Part shown: positions 29,961 through 38,913 of the stretch, piece after piece
Position numbering within the stretch: the stretch's first letter is position 1
Layout: the number at the start of each line of letters is the position of its first letter
Origin: Saccharomyces uvarum
Taxonomy: Eukaryota > Ascomycota > Saccharomycetes > Saccharomycetales > Saccharomycetaceae
Direction: 5' to 3'
Length of the DNA: 64,000 nucleotides
Assembly: GCA_947243795.1 (NCBI GenBank)
Contig: OX365934.1
Span: 372,001-436,000 of the forward strand
Position numbers and translations under genes: made by a program
The notes under the pieces: model-generated
The model's input: only the letters and a program-made list of their open reading frames with translations
Told to the model about the DNA's origin: nothing
Databases searched by the model: none

Positions 29961-30216
29961 CAGGTACATCGATACATTCGATAACAATAATGAGCATGAA
30001 ATAAGGAAAATTTGGATTTTTAAACCTATACAGTCCTTCACTAATCTTTTACGTATTCTCTGGTGCTAGTATCCCAGGTCTGTTAGTTATGTAGGCGAAT
30101 GGTTGAGCAGATGGACTTGGTATCACAGATTGTTCATCGTGTGTAAACAAAGTTGACCCTTTTGAAATGTGGGGGAGAGGAACAAAATGAGAAACCGTCA
30201 AATCGTTATAATGATA

Positions 30217-30363
30217 TCATACAATATGCCAAGTGTTGCTACCTTCACCAGTCCAGACAAAAGAAGCGTCTTGGGTAACAATTTCGGTGTAGACGTGGCC
30301 GTTCTTGGTAGCAGTGATAACAGTAGTGTTACTGGAACCAGATCCTTCATTATCAGAGGAGGT
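30217..30363 (-). pseudogene. fragment of a Ser/Thr-rich cell-wall mannoprotein-like gene
   Basis: About 48 codons on the minus strand read TSSDNEGSGSSNTTVITATK, then NGHVYTEIVTQDASFVWTGE, and soon stop. Thr/Ser-rich VIT-VYTE-VTQ patterns of this kind are typical of repeats in yeast GPI mannoproteins of the flocculin, FIT and DAN type. It has no start and abuts an LTR remnant, so it is a fragment. In S. cerevisiae HSP31 lies beside FIT1, also a mannoprotein gene, which may be relevant. Confidence 0.45.
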
Positions 30364-30365
30364 TT

Positions 30366-30500
30366 CCAATTGCTAATTCCCTTTTGTGGATTCTTAGATT
30401 ATGAAGAGAACCTCTTGAATAATTTCATACATATTGTTATTTCGTTCAACGAAAATGGAATCCCAAAGCTGATCAGCAAAGGTTACAGTTATACACTGGT
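30366..30500 (+). mobile_element. delta (Ty1/Ty2) LTR remnant, 3' half
   Basis: Landmarks AATTCCCTTTTGTGGATTC, GAGAACCTCTTGAATA and AATGGAATCCCAAAG follow the order of the delta LTR 3' half. It is much diverged, so old, and has no 5' half that I can see. Confidence 0.6.
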
Positions 30501-30619
30501 GAACTGGATGTTGAGCTGTTCGGAGTAGTCTGTTGCACACTATCGTTAACGGTTAGTTGAGTATCTAGAGTATAACTGCACCATATATATGTTTTGTACG
30601 CACTAGATTCCTTCAGAAA

Positions 30620-30826
30620 GGTCTTACTTCCTGTTATATCTCGAATATAAAATAAGGATATGTCCTATATGTTTATATTAATAAGATACACAAATTTTAG
30701 CCGAGGTACAAATCTACCACCGCGCAAGTGAAACGTGACATTCCGTGAATCAAGTTGATTAATAGATATACTTCCTTGGGATGGCAAGATTGCAAAAAAC
30801 TCCCAATATTACTTACTCATAGAGTA
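30620..30826 (+). mobile_element. probable sigma (Ty3) LTR remnant upstream of tRNA-Arg
   Basis: GTGACATTCCGTGAATC, GATTAA, ACTTCC, GATTGCAA and AATATTACT occur in the order seen in the 3' part of Ty3 sigma LTRs. The remnant ends about 20 bp before the tRNA, where Ty3 integrates. It is highly diverged; the left edge is uncertain. Confidence 0.5.
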
Positions 30827-30844
30827 AAGCTTTCAACTAATCAA

Positions 30845-30916
30845 GCTTGCGTGGCGTAATGGCAACGCGTCTGACTTCTAATCAGAAGATTATGGGTTCG
30901 ACCCCCATCGTGAGCT
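30845..30916 (+). tRNA. tR(UCU): tRNA-Arg (UCU)
   Basis: 72 nt. Acceptor GCTTGCG pairs with CGTGAGC with two G-U pairs, the anticodon TCT lies in ACTTCTAAT, and the T-arm is TGGGTTCGACCCCCA. A T-run follows downstream. It differs slightly in the acceptor from the S. cerevisiae gene as I remember it. Confidence 0.95.
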
Positions 30917-31149
30917 AATATTATTATTTTTTTGATTACAAGCTCAAATGATCAATATGTATCAGTGCATGTAGCGTCTTTGAAGTTATAGCTGTAGTTT
31001 TTTATATGTACCTGTTCCTTTCATAATCCGATAAACACTTTTTCCGTAATTATATTTCATTCAAAAGTATACATAATTAGGAAAACTTTCAATTTAGTAG
31101 AGCCAGTTCTAGAACAGAGATTGGCAAATCATCAAGAATTTTTATAATC

Positions 31150-31971
31150 ATGGCTGTACAAAATGCCTTTGAGCAAAAAAAGAGGGCAATTCTGAATGAA
31201 ATAGGCTCCGCCCAGCCAGATCTGTCACCTAAAGGGTCCATCGATGTACTGTGCCTTCCAATCATCGATCTCATCAATACCAGCAATGACATGGTAACTA
31301 CTTCATCTTGCTCTGGTAGAGTTAGTGTGTTTTTGGAAGGTACAAAATCATACCATGGAGAGGTCAAGATAGGTGGTAAAGGCCAAGGTGGCAAGTGGCT
31401 TTATGTCACTCACGATTGTGAGAAAGTTGTTGGTTGGTTAGATGAGTTGATGTCAAAGAATGAGTATGCTTTTGAAACATGTGGCAACCATATACCATCC
31501 GAACAAATTACGGGAACTACTAGATATATTCTGTATAAATATGAGCCATTCATATTACATGTCAAATGCAGAGACTTCCAGATAGCTTCGAAGCTATATA
31601 ACGTTGCAATGTCTTGTGGCTTCAGAGAAAGTGGGATTGGGTCAAATAATCTCGTTGCAATCAGAATAAACATAAAACTGGATGTACCAATCGGCTATTT
31701 GGATGAGAGTTCAGAAACTTTGAAGTTATTTGTAAGCCCAGAATATGTAAGTATTTTGGATTCTTTATCGTTAAGCAAATTTGATGAGAATGCTAGAAAA
31801 ATGCAAACATTATATGATAAAATCGACAATGAACTTATAAATTTCATATCGGCTCCAGATACCAAGACTGAAGTATCATTAACTGAAACAAAAGAAGAAA
31901 GAAGAGAACGAAAAAAAAAGGAAGGTATGGAAAGACAACGCCAATTAAAAAGCACACAAAATCAACTCTGA
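31150..31971 (+). CDS. TYW3: wybutosine biosynthesis methyltransferase
   Basis: 273 residues. Tyw3 catalyses the N4-methylation step in wybutosine synthesis at G37 of tRNA-Phe, a tRNA also coded in this window. The conserved motif SCSGRVSVFLEG is near residues 54-65, and PFILHVKCRDFQIASKL is near 132-148. The C-terminal 25 residues are Lys/Arg/Glu-rich and probably extended. The gene is on the plus strand, 233 bp after tRNA-Arg. Confidence 0.94.
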   Translation: MAVQNAFEQKKRAILNEIGSAQPDLSPKGSIDVLCLPIIDLINTSNDMVTTSSCSGRVSVFLEGTKSYHGEVKIGGKGQGGKWLYVTHDCEKVVGWLDELMSKNEYAFETCGNHIPSEQITGTTRYILYKYEPFILHVKCRDFQIASKLYNVAMSCGFRESGIGSNNLVAIRINIKLDVPIGYLDESSETLKLFVSPEYVSILDSLSLSKFDENARKMQTLYDKIDNELINFISAPDTKTEVSLTETKEERRERKKKEGMERQRQLKSTQNQL

Positions 31972-32250
31972 AGAAAAGGCCATAGCATAAATCACAGAGC
32001 TGTCACCCTTTCTTTCTTGGTCTTTTTGTCTCCATTTCTTATTATTACATATTATAAACTTTTAACAAATAAAAGTTTTTCTTTTGTAATATATACATTT
32101 ACAACTTATTTTCCTCTTAAATATATTATATATATAACGAAAGATCAGATCTAATTAATGCACAAAAAGATTAAAAACATGAAGTAAATGGCGTGAAAGT
32201 GAACTGTTTTCAAGGAGAAGTACAATGTAATGATCCAATGGATCAAATAT

Positions 32251-35187
32251 CTACTCACTGTCCCCATCGTTGTTCATCAATGCGTCAAACATATTGGCCT
32301 TTGGAGCTTGGGAAGATTCTTCCGCTTTACGAGAATGTTTTTGGTTATTTCTGAAGGAGGTTGTTTTTGAGGAGGCAAAGCTATCTCTTGGCGCATTTTG
32401 CATATTCCTTCTGTTGGAAGAGAACCTGTTACTGTTTGATTGATTGTGGTGGTTGTTAAATCTTGAATTTGTTCTTTGGCTGTTTTTCATTTGGCGTAAT
32501 TGTTCGTCTTCTTGGTGAATTTGTTGAATTGTCTTCGGTCCAGCATCTTTCTTCGCATTGTTCCAATGTTTGATTTCCCTCAATTCCTTTACATCGATTA
32601 ACTTGAATTTTATTCTATTTGATACGGAACCTTCTTTAATAATATGTTGTAGCAACGAAAATAGATTGTCGAGTAGTACTGAACCTTCAAGAGTTGCTTG
32701 AGGTGTGACAAACTTGTCCTTTTCAAATTGTTTACCCACAGTATCCAGTAACTCAATGACAGATTCCAAAGTTTCTTCCGATGGATCGTTGTTCAAATCT
32801 TTCATTAATCTACGGAAACATTCAAACATCATTTTTCCGGTCAATAAATTCAAACAATATAAGTACCCAATGAAACGGACCAAACCCAAACCTCTTCTTT
32901 TAGCGGCTGCCGCAATATAATAGTCGTCAGACATTAGTTCAGGTTCTAACGGATTACCGTCTTCTCCTGCTGGCAACTTATCGGCCCAACCCTTTTCAAA
33001 TTCTTCATGGCATCTTGCAACTAGATAATGTAAGACAAGCTTTGGACCGTTCTTCCCTTCGTTTTCTTTATCCTCAATGCTTGCGTCAAGATCTTTGACC
33101 ACTTTACCACATAATTGGGCGTACATTGAAGACCAATGAGGTTCGTCACAGGCTTTGTGGAAAATTTGTTCAATGACTATTTTCAATGTTTCACCATCGT
33201 CTTCCCATATAGATTGATTTGCTATGTCCAAAATTTCAGTAGAGATTAAATCAAACATTTCCAAGGTTAACTTGTTCAACAAAGACTTCATCTTTCTTTC
33301 CACTTCCTCGTTATCTAGTAACTCGGTCTTACCATCAGGAGCCAACTTCTTCTCGGTTTTCTTAACTCTCGACTTAGGTACCCATCTATTAGCACTTGGC
33401 ACCAACGGAACAATGTTTTCTTTTGGAGCTTGCTCTTCTGCCCTGTCAAAGGCTTTTTCACGATCTCTTCTAGATGTATATCCTCTATTAGATTTTCTAT
33501 CGTCACCCATCCTTTTGGATCTTCTTTTTGAAGACATCCTTGAATTAGCGCTATGGTCCAGATTACGATTAGATGTACTTCTAAAATCACCTCCAAATCT
33601 CCCGCCATCTTTTGGTCTATTTCTGGCCATATGAGGAGGAATAACAATTTTGGAGGATACAGCTTCAACCCAGGCAGGATCAGCCTTAACTTTCAATTTA
33701 TCCTTGAACTGTAGTAAGAAGGTAGGACCATAGGTGTATTTAACGCTTGGCTTTTTATATTTGATATCTGGCTTTTCGATGTCTGCTGGATAAGAAAAGT
33801 CGTATATATTTGAAATCGGCTCGGCAGTTTTCAAAGTTTCAAGTAATTGTGACACGGTAGGTATGTCGACACCGAATGTAGAAGATGCTGTTTTTTCTTC
33901 CGCTGTAATGTCTGCATTTTCTGCCTTCGCAATTTCAGGATTTATACTGTCCTCGTCAATCGTATCAGTTCTATTTACAGTTTCGTTGTCATTCGCATCA
34001 TAAACATCATCTTTGTTCTCCTCCGCAGGTTCAGTGGTATCTTGGGAACTGCTCTCACTTTCTGGTTCGTTAAATGTCACAGTTTTGGTTGTACTTTCAG
34101 TTCCATCTTGTTGAGGCGCAATTTCACTTACGACTGGTTTTACATCAATGACAGATGCATCAGCTTCTTCGACAGGTTTTGGTTCTTCTTGAATCGGTTT
34201 TGGTTCCTCTTGAATCGGTTTTGGTTCCTTTTCAACTGGCTTTGGTTCCTCTTCGACAGGTTTTGGTTCTTTTTGAATCGGTTTTGGTTCCTCTTCAACT
34301 GGCTTTGGTTCTTCTTCAACTGGTTTTGATTCTTCTTCAGCTACTTTTGGTTTATCTTTGACGGTTTCGGGTTGGAGGAACGGATTGGGTTTGGTTTTCT
34401 CACCTTTGGAGGAATCCACATTATCAAATTTTTGTTCATTTCCAGACGCCAAACCGTTCTTCTTTCTTTCCATGGCAGCTTTCCGCATTCTCACTTGTTC
34501 CAAAAACAACCTCTTAGTGTTTTCCGCTTCTGAAGCGGATTTTTCAACAGCAGCTTCAGGCGATGTCTCCTTAGTTGGCTGATTGGCAACCACAGCAGGA
34601 GTTACCTCCTTTTCAAAAGGAGTGGCAGATTTGGATTTCTGTTCTATTTCATCGTTGTTCTCGTCATTCTTCGAGGCTTTCTTTTCTTCGTGGAATTTTT
34701 TCAGATTTAAACGTTCACCAGTCTTCGTAGTTATTTCTATCTTTGTAGTTTTGGGCGCAGAAGGAGGTTCGGTGGTGTTAGTGTTAAGCGGCTGGTGCGT
34801 ATATGGTGGGGAAGAAACAGGAACCATTTGTTGGGGAATATAGTACATCTGAGGAGCATAGTAATTAGCGGGCCACTGCATATTTGGCATCATGGCTGCA
34901 TTGTAATCGTTATTATTCAGTCTGTAACTATTGTTGTATCTATTATTGTAGTATTGAGAGTTCCCTTGGCTATTGTTACGATTGCTGTATTTGTTAGATC
35001 CGTATCTACCACCTTTCGATTGGTATTGCCTGTTATTATGAGGCTCTTTGGCCCCATATTGGTTTTCGTTATAGTGGTTATTTGGTTGGCTGTTGGGCCC
35101 GGAGTATTCGTTATCGTGTGCCGGGTATTTCTTGTAGCCATTGGCTGGCTGTGAGTGTGGCGGCAATGGGCCTGTTTGTTCGGTCAT
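32251..35187 (-). CDS. TIF4632: translation initiation factor eIF4G2
   Basis: 978 residues. eIF4G bridges cap-binding eIF4E, poly(A)-binding protein and eIF4A. The N-terminal 120 residues are Asn/Tyr/Gln-rich and disordered. The eIF4E-binding motif YxxxxL-phi is seen as YGPTFLL, followed by QFKDKLKVKADP. The MIF4G domain spans about 630-880 (NKLTLEMFDLISTEILDIAN onward). An Arg/Ser/Asn-rich tail follows and ends in NMFDALMNNDGDSE. It is longer than the S. cerevisiae protein (914 from memory), partly because of a run of eight heptads of the EPKPVEE/EPKPIQE type near residues 285-340. Confidence 0.95.
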   Translation of the reverse strand: MTEQTGPLPPHSQPANGYKKYPAHDNEYSGPNSQPNNHYNENQYGAKEPHNNRQYQSKGGRYGSNKYSNRNNSQGNSQYYNNRYNNSYRLNNNDYNAAMMPNMQWPANYYAPQMYYIPQQMVPVSSPPYTHQPLNTNTTEPPSAPKTTKIEITTKTGERLNLKKFHEEKKASKNDENNDEIEQKSKSATPFEKEVTPAVVANQPTKETSPEAAVEKSASEAENTKRLFLEQVRMRKAAMERKKNGLASGNEQKFDNVDSSKGEKTKPNPFLQPETVKDKPKVAEEESKPVEEEPKPVEEEPKPIQKEPKPVEEEPKPVEKEPKPIQEEPKPIQEEPKPVEEADASVIDVKPVVSEIAPQQDGTESTTKTVTFNEPESESSSQDTTEPAEENKDDVYDANDNETVNRTDTIDEDSINPEIAKAENADITAEEKTASSTFGVDIPTVSQLLETLKTAEPISNIYDFSYPADIEKPDIKYKKPSVKYTYGPTFLLQFKDKLKVKADPAWVEAVSSKIVIPPHMARNRPKDGGRFGGDFRSTSNRNLDHSANSRMSSKRRSKRMGDDRKSNRGYTSRRDREKAFDRAEEQAPKENIVPLVPSANRWVPKSRVKKTEKKLAPDGKTELLDNEEVERKMKSLLNKLTLEMFDLISTEILDIANQSIWEDDGETLKIVIEQIFHKACDEPHWSSMYAQLCGKVVKDLDASIEDKENEGKNGPKLVLHYLVARCHEEFEKGWADKLPAGEDGNPLEPELMSDDYYIAAAAKRRGLGLVRFIGYLYCLNLLTGKMMFECFRRLMKDLNNDPSEETLESVIELLDTVGKQFEKDKFVTPQATLEGSVLLDNLFSLLQHIIKEGSVSNRIKFKLIDVKELREIKHWNNAKKDAGPKTIQQIHQEDEQLRQMKNSQRTNSRFNNHHNQSNSNRFSSNRRNMQNAPRDSFASSKTTSFRNNQKHSRKAEESSQAPKANMFDALMNNDGDSE
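34167..34334 (-). repeat. 21-bp tandem repeat coding EPKPVEE/EPKPIQE heptads in TIF4632
   Basis: About eight in-frame 21-bp units with two alternating subtypes (PVEE and PIQE/PIQK). It is a coding minisatellite, so length should vary between strains. Edges are approximate. Confidence 0.8.
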
Positions 35188-35687
35188 AGTCCCTACGATA
35201 AATCTATTCTTTTATGAAATAGATTTGGTTTCTTTCAGGAGCAGCAGAAACAGCCTATAAACAGATAGTCGCTTTAAATAAAGAGTGTCTTTTTGTTGAT
35301 ACCCAAAGATACGCCTTCTTAGAACCAGGACAGTTAAGGCTACTAGACTGTGTGCTTATTTATTTTGTTTACACTTCAATCAGAATGGCACAATCCATTT
35401 TTTTTTTTTTATTTTTTTTTTTCAGTCCTTTTTTAAAGCAGGTACCTACTATTTTTTCAAAATATACTAAAGGAACGCCCCCGCCACTATTAAAAAATAT
35501 GGACGGAAAAAGTACAGATGCCCCTCTTCTCCTAAAAAGATCTCGATGGTCATACCTATCGCATCCTGTATATTCTGGATATTCGATGCCAGTATTGCTT
35601 TTCAGTTAATGTGAGAATATAATGTTATATATATATATATATATATACGTACTAACATATACAATGAGCCAAGTGAAATGCAAGAAA
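35188..35687. other. TIF4632 promoter and RPT6 3' region
   Basis: 500 bp with a long poly-T run broken by one A (about 35398-35422), likely a nucleosome-depleting element for TIF4632, and a (TA)11 microsatellite at 35626-35647. No gene is seen. Confidence 0.6.
35626..35647. repeat. TA dinucleotide microsatellite
   Basis: Eleven uninterrupted TA units just downstream of the RPT6 stop. Confidence 0.9.
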
Positions 35688-36905
35688 TCACTTGAACAAC
35701 TTTGCGACAGAAATGGCTGTTTCTTGGTTCTTATTCATAACCTTACCGACAGCCAATTCGAAATCCTCTTGGGTGACGTGTATTCTTCTTTCTCTTAGAG
35801 CAAACATACCAGCTTCTGTACACACACCTTTAACATCGGCACCGGAACAACCGTTCATCTTTTCAGCAACCTTTCTTAGATTGATACCACGGGTCAAGTT
35901 CATTTTTCTGGAGTGGATTCTTAAGATTTCAGCTCTAGCTGCGACACTTGGGGGAGGGAACTCGATCTTTCTATCTATTCTACCTGGTCTTAAAAGCGCT
36001 GGATCTAGGATATCCAATCTGTTTGTGGCCATAATGATTTTAATATTCTTGGAGGTTTCGAACCCATCTAGCTGGTTCAGCAACTCCAACATTGTTCTTT
36101 GGACTTCGGAATCACCACCACCGGAGCCCTCCACACGGGTGGACCCAATCGAATCGATTTCATCCATGAAGATGATGGAAGGAGCATGTTCTCTGGCCAT
36201 CACGAACAGTTCACGGACCATACGGGAACCCTCACCGATATACTTTTGGACCAGTTCGGCACCACTGACTCTGATGAACTTACAATCGGTGTGATGTGCG
36301 ACGGCTCTTGCCAACAAGGTTTTCCCTGTACCGGGTGGACCATATAGGATGACACCCTTTGGTTGGGCAATACCCAGACTTTCAAACAGTTCCGGATGTT
36401 TTACGGGCAGTTCAATGACTTCTTTGATTTCTTTGATTTGTTTTGTCAACCCACCAACCATGTCATACGTCGAATCAGGAACCTTCTCCACCATCATCAA
36501 TGAAACCAGCGGGTCCGCCTTATTCTCAAGGACCTTGTGCAACATGTAGGAGTCGCTCCTTAGGCATACCCTTTGGGATGCTTTTAAATCTTTCACATTT
36601 ATGTCTTTGGCAACATCCACGATGTATTTCCCCTCAGGTTGCACTTTAACAAGGACTTTTTTGTCGGAGACAATCTTTATAACTTCCCCGACGTAGGAAC
36701 CTGGTTCCTGTAGCAGACGTAGCTCGTCCTTGATGAAACGTACTTTGTCATTCAATGCATTTCTTTGAGCCTCTAGTCGGCGAACGTTCTCTGTTTTGGA
36801 GCGGATCTTTAGTTCTGTTTCTTGAATCTTTTGTTCAAAATAAGGCTTGATACCACTTTCGTGGGTTTCCAGTATCATTTTTGAGGAGGTTACGGCAGCT
36901 GTCAT
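35688..36905 (-). CDS. RPT6: 26S proteasome regulatory ATPase Rpt6
   Basis: 405 residues from the Met at 36903-36905. The frame is open for 24 more codons, but [20 protein letters not shown] is the known N-terminus and the upstream codons overlap the promoter. It has an N-terminal coiled coil (about 25-70), an OB domain, and the AAA module with Walker A GPPGTGKT, Walker B IIFMDEID and second-region arginines in [13 protein letters not shown]. The C-terminus ends SVAKLFK, the tail that docks on the 20S ring. It is divergent from ALG13 with a PACE box between. Confidence 0.98.
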   Translation of the reverse strand: MTAAVTSSKMILETHESGIKPYFEQKIQETELKIRSKTENVRRLEAQRNALNDKVRFIKDELRLLQEPGSYVGEVIKIVSDKKVLVKVQPEGKYIVDVAKDINVKDLKASQRVCLRSDSYMLHKVLENKADPLVSLMMVEKVPDSTYDMVGGLTKQIKEIKEVIELPVKHPELFESLGIAQPKGVILYGPPGTGKTLLARAVAHHTDCKFIRVSGAELVQKYIGEGSRMVRELFVMAREHAPSIIFMDEIDSIGSTRVEGSGGGDSEVQRTMLELLNQLDGFETSKNIKIIMATNRLDILDPALLRPGRIDRKIEFPPPSVAARAEILRIHSRKMNLTRGINLRKVAEKMNGCSGADVKGVCTEAGMFALRERRIHVTQEDFELAVGKVMNKNQETAISVAKLFK

Positions 36906-36969
36906 TCTTGTGTCGTGATCCGCTTGCCCTGTTGTTCTTATAACAAACCCTTTTGCTGTGATTGTCACT

Positions 36970-36978
36970 TTTGCCACC
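36970..36978 (-). promoter_or_regulatory. PACE box (Rpn4 site) of RPT6
   Basis: GGTGGCAAA on the minus strand, 65-73 bp upstream of the RPT6 ATG. Rpn4 drives proteasome genes through this exact nonamer. Confidence 0.85.
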
Positions 36979-37143
36979 TTGACAGTTCAACTCGAAAATT
37001 TCCGAAAGAAGAGGAATAAGGGTAAAATGGGCGAAAGTTTCATTTCAAGATGGAAACCACCAAACGAAAAAAAAAAAAAGGAAAAAAGAGCAAGAGCAGG
37101 TAGACAAGAGGACAAGAAAAAGCCCAGTTTACGGCGTGTGCTA

Positions 37144-37743
37144 ATGGAGAAGAAGACCATATTTGTTACGTGCGGCGCAACAATCCCGTTCCCAAAGCTT
37201 GTTTCGTGCGTGTTAAGTGATGGATTCTGCAGAGAGCTAGTTGAGTATGGATTTGTGCGTCTTATTATTCAGTTTGGAACGAACTTCGCCACTGAGTTCG
37301 AGCAGCTGGTGCAAGAACGCCGGGGCAAAACCGAGGACACGGAGATCTCGAATGACGAGTTCGGTTGTGGTGGCGATGTGAGGCGGTACGCTTTAATGGA
37401 CGGGAGACTAGAAGTGATCGGGTTCGACTTTTCGACCAAAGTGCAAAAAATCATCGGCGATTTATCGAACCTGGTCATATCGCATGCCGGAACAGGCTCG
37501 ATACTGGACTCTCTTCGGTTGAACAAGCCGCTGATAGTCTGCGTCAATGATTCGTTGATGGATAACCATCAACAGCAGATCGCGGACAAGTTTGTGGCGC
37601 TAGGGTACCTGTGGTCATGTGTGCCCTCTAAGATAAGTTTGACGGCCGGTTTGCGCGCATCGCAAACCGAGAAGCTCAAACCCTTCCCCATTTCCCATAA
37701 TTCCGGATTCGAACGACTATTAAGCGACGTGATATATAGCTAG
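37144..37743 (+). CDS. ALG13: UDP-GlcNAc transferase catalytic subunit Alg13
   Basis: 199 residues from the ATG at 37144. Alg13 joins membrane-bound Alg14 to add the second GlcNAc to dolichol-PP-GlcNAc. MEKKTIFVTCGATIPFPKLV matches the family N-terminus; the 62 in-frame codons upstream are Lys/Arg-rich, lie in the RPT6 promoter and are left out. The GT28 motif SHAGTGSILDSLRLNKPLIV and the following DNHQQQIADKF lie at about 115-155. It is a few residues shorter at the N-terminus than in S. cerevisiae (202). Confidence 0.95.
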   Translation: MEKKTIFVTCGATIPFPKLVSCVLSDGFCRELVEYGFVRLIIQFGTNFATEFEQLVQERRGKTEDTEISNDEFGCGGDVRRYALMDGRLEVIGFDFSTKVQKIIGDLSNLVISHAGTGSILDSLRLNKPLIVCVNDSLMDNHQQQIADKFVALGYLWSCVPSKISLTAGLRASQTEKLKPFPISHNSGFERLLSDVIYS

Positions 37744-37788
37744 TCTAAAAACAATAATAATAAAAAAAAACAAGAAAAAAAGGAAATT

Positions 37789-37862
37789 TGATTTCGCCCA
37801 GGATCGAACTGGGGACGTTCTGCGTGTTAAGCAGATGCCATAACCGACTAGACCACGAAACC
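37789..37862 (-). tRNA. tV(AAC): tRNA-Val (AAC)
   Basis: 74 nt on the minus strand. Acceptor GGTTTCG pairs with CGAAATC, the anticodon AAC lies in CTTAACACG, and the T-arm is CCCAGTTCGATCCTGGG. A run of T follows on its own strand. There is no intron. Confidence 0.97.
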
Positions 37863-38913
37863 TATTTTTTAGATATGAGCCAAGCGCGAGCGGCCGGACA
37901 CCTCACTCAGCGGCAAACGTCGGTAGCGCCGTTAGTCTTTCGATGTTTATATGGGAGAAGTCATCTTCTAACCCTTTTTGCACCCGTCCCACACGACAGT
38001 GAATTGTGGTGTGTTGCCAGTAGTTTTGGCGTGGAAACACGTGACGCGCCAACCTATCGGTCACGCTTCCTGGAAGACCGCTTCCGATCGCCAGTCACAG
38101 ACATCTCACTCAGACATCTCAGATATCTGTATATGTGCGCATAAACTTGCGCGGCCTACGGGTGGGCACACTGGGACGGCCCCTCTCGGGACATCCCAGC
38201 TCGTACCGCGGATACGAGCCGGGGCGCGGTCTGACAGGCCGGGGCGCCCCGGCCTGTCAGACAGATCTCTCACCTAAGCCGAATCTGCACCAAGCCCATG
38301 CCAACGCCCACCCGGCGATTATGAGACCGCGCCGACCTTTGTAATTCGTTCCGTTTGCCAAGAAAAAATTTCAAATCGGACAATCTTAAAAAAACCGCTG
38401 CTCGGCTTGCATCCCTCACCGCACAACTGAATTGCGAAATGCCAAGTGCCGGAATTTCCTTGGCCTTTTTTAACTTTCTCTTCTTTTTTTTTTCGTTTCT
38501 TCGTTTCGTTGATATTGGTCTGTTTGAATAAAACATATGTATTATTTGGCGTACTAAGCCTCTCCTTTTTTCCCTTCCTTTTCTTCTTACTTATTTAATT
38601 TCGTTCTAGGCTTCTCTTCTTCTACTGATTCAATTCTAGTGGTCTGTTCTAAGATACGGTACGTTAGTGTCAGTCAATCCTGCAGGTGCCATTTTCGTGC
38701 TATTATTCCCTTTTCCTTTTTTTTCTCCCTTACGCTTAGGTTACTCTTTCTTCTGTCGAGTACGTAGTAGTGTTTGAGTTTTGACAAAAAAGCAAACAAA
38801 AAAAAAAAGAAAAAGGTACGCATCTCCCGAATACGCACCACGCACATAAGATTTTAGCGTCAAGACCAAGGTACACCCTACCACACCACCACACGCACAA
38901 GCATCGAGCAGGG
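37863..38913. other. tRNA-Val to RIM8 intergenic
   Basis: 1.05 kb. The part at 38140-38265 is GC-rich and made of consecutive inverted repeats, including a perfect 34-bp palindrome (listed separately). The rest, to 38913, is pyrimidine-rich and resembles a long RIM8 promoter and leader. No convincing ORF was found. Confidence 0.6.
38229..38262. repeat. perfect 34-bp GC-rich palindrome
   Basis: Arms of 17 bp with no spacer: 38229-38245 reads GTCTGACAGGCCGGGGC and 38246-38262 is its exact reverse complement. It could extrude as a cruciform or fold as an RNA hairpin. Confidence 0.95.

Larger units (their letters stand above)
28589..30844. other. gene-poor interval with relics between the Hsp31-like gene and tRNA-Arg
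   Basis: 2.26 kb with no intact gene. It holds the Hsp31-like promoter, a decayed protein-coding relic (about 28903-29960), a cell-wall-protein-like fragment (about 30217-30363), a delta LTR remnant (about 30366-30500) and a sigma LTR remnant next to the tRNA. The mixture looks subtelomeric in character, though it lies inside the arm. Confidence 0.6.

Noticed and set aside
30169-30528. 119-codon plus-strand ORF near tRNA-Arg
   Set aside because: It runs across the antisense of a wall-protein-like fragment and then through a delta LTR remnant, so it is a chance ORF over two relics.
36958-37143. 62-codon N-terminal extension of ALG13
   Set aside because: Lys/Arg-rich, overlaps the RPT6 promoter and PACE box, and the Alg13 family starts at the downstream Met.
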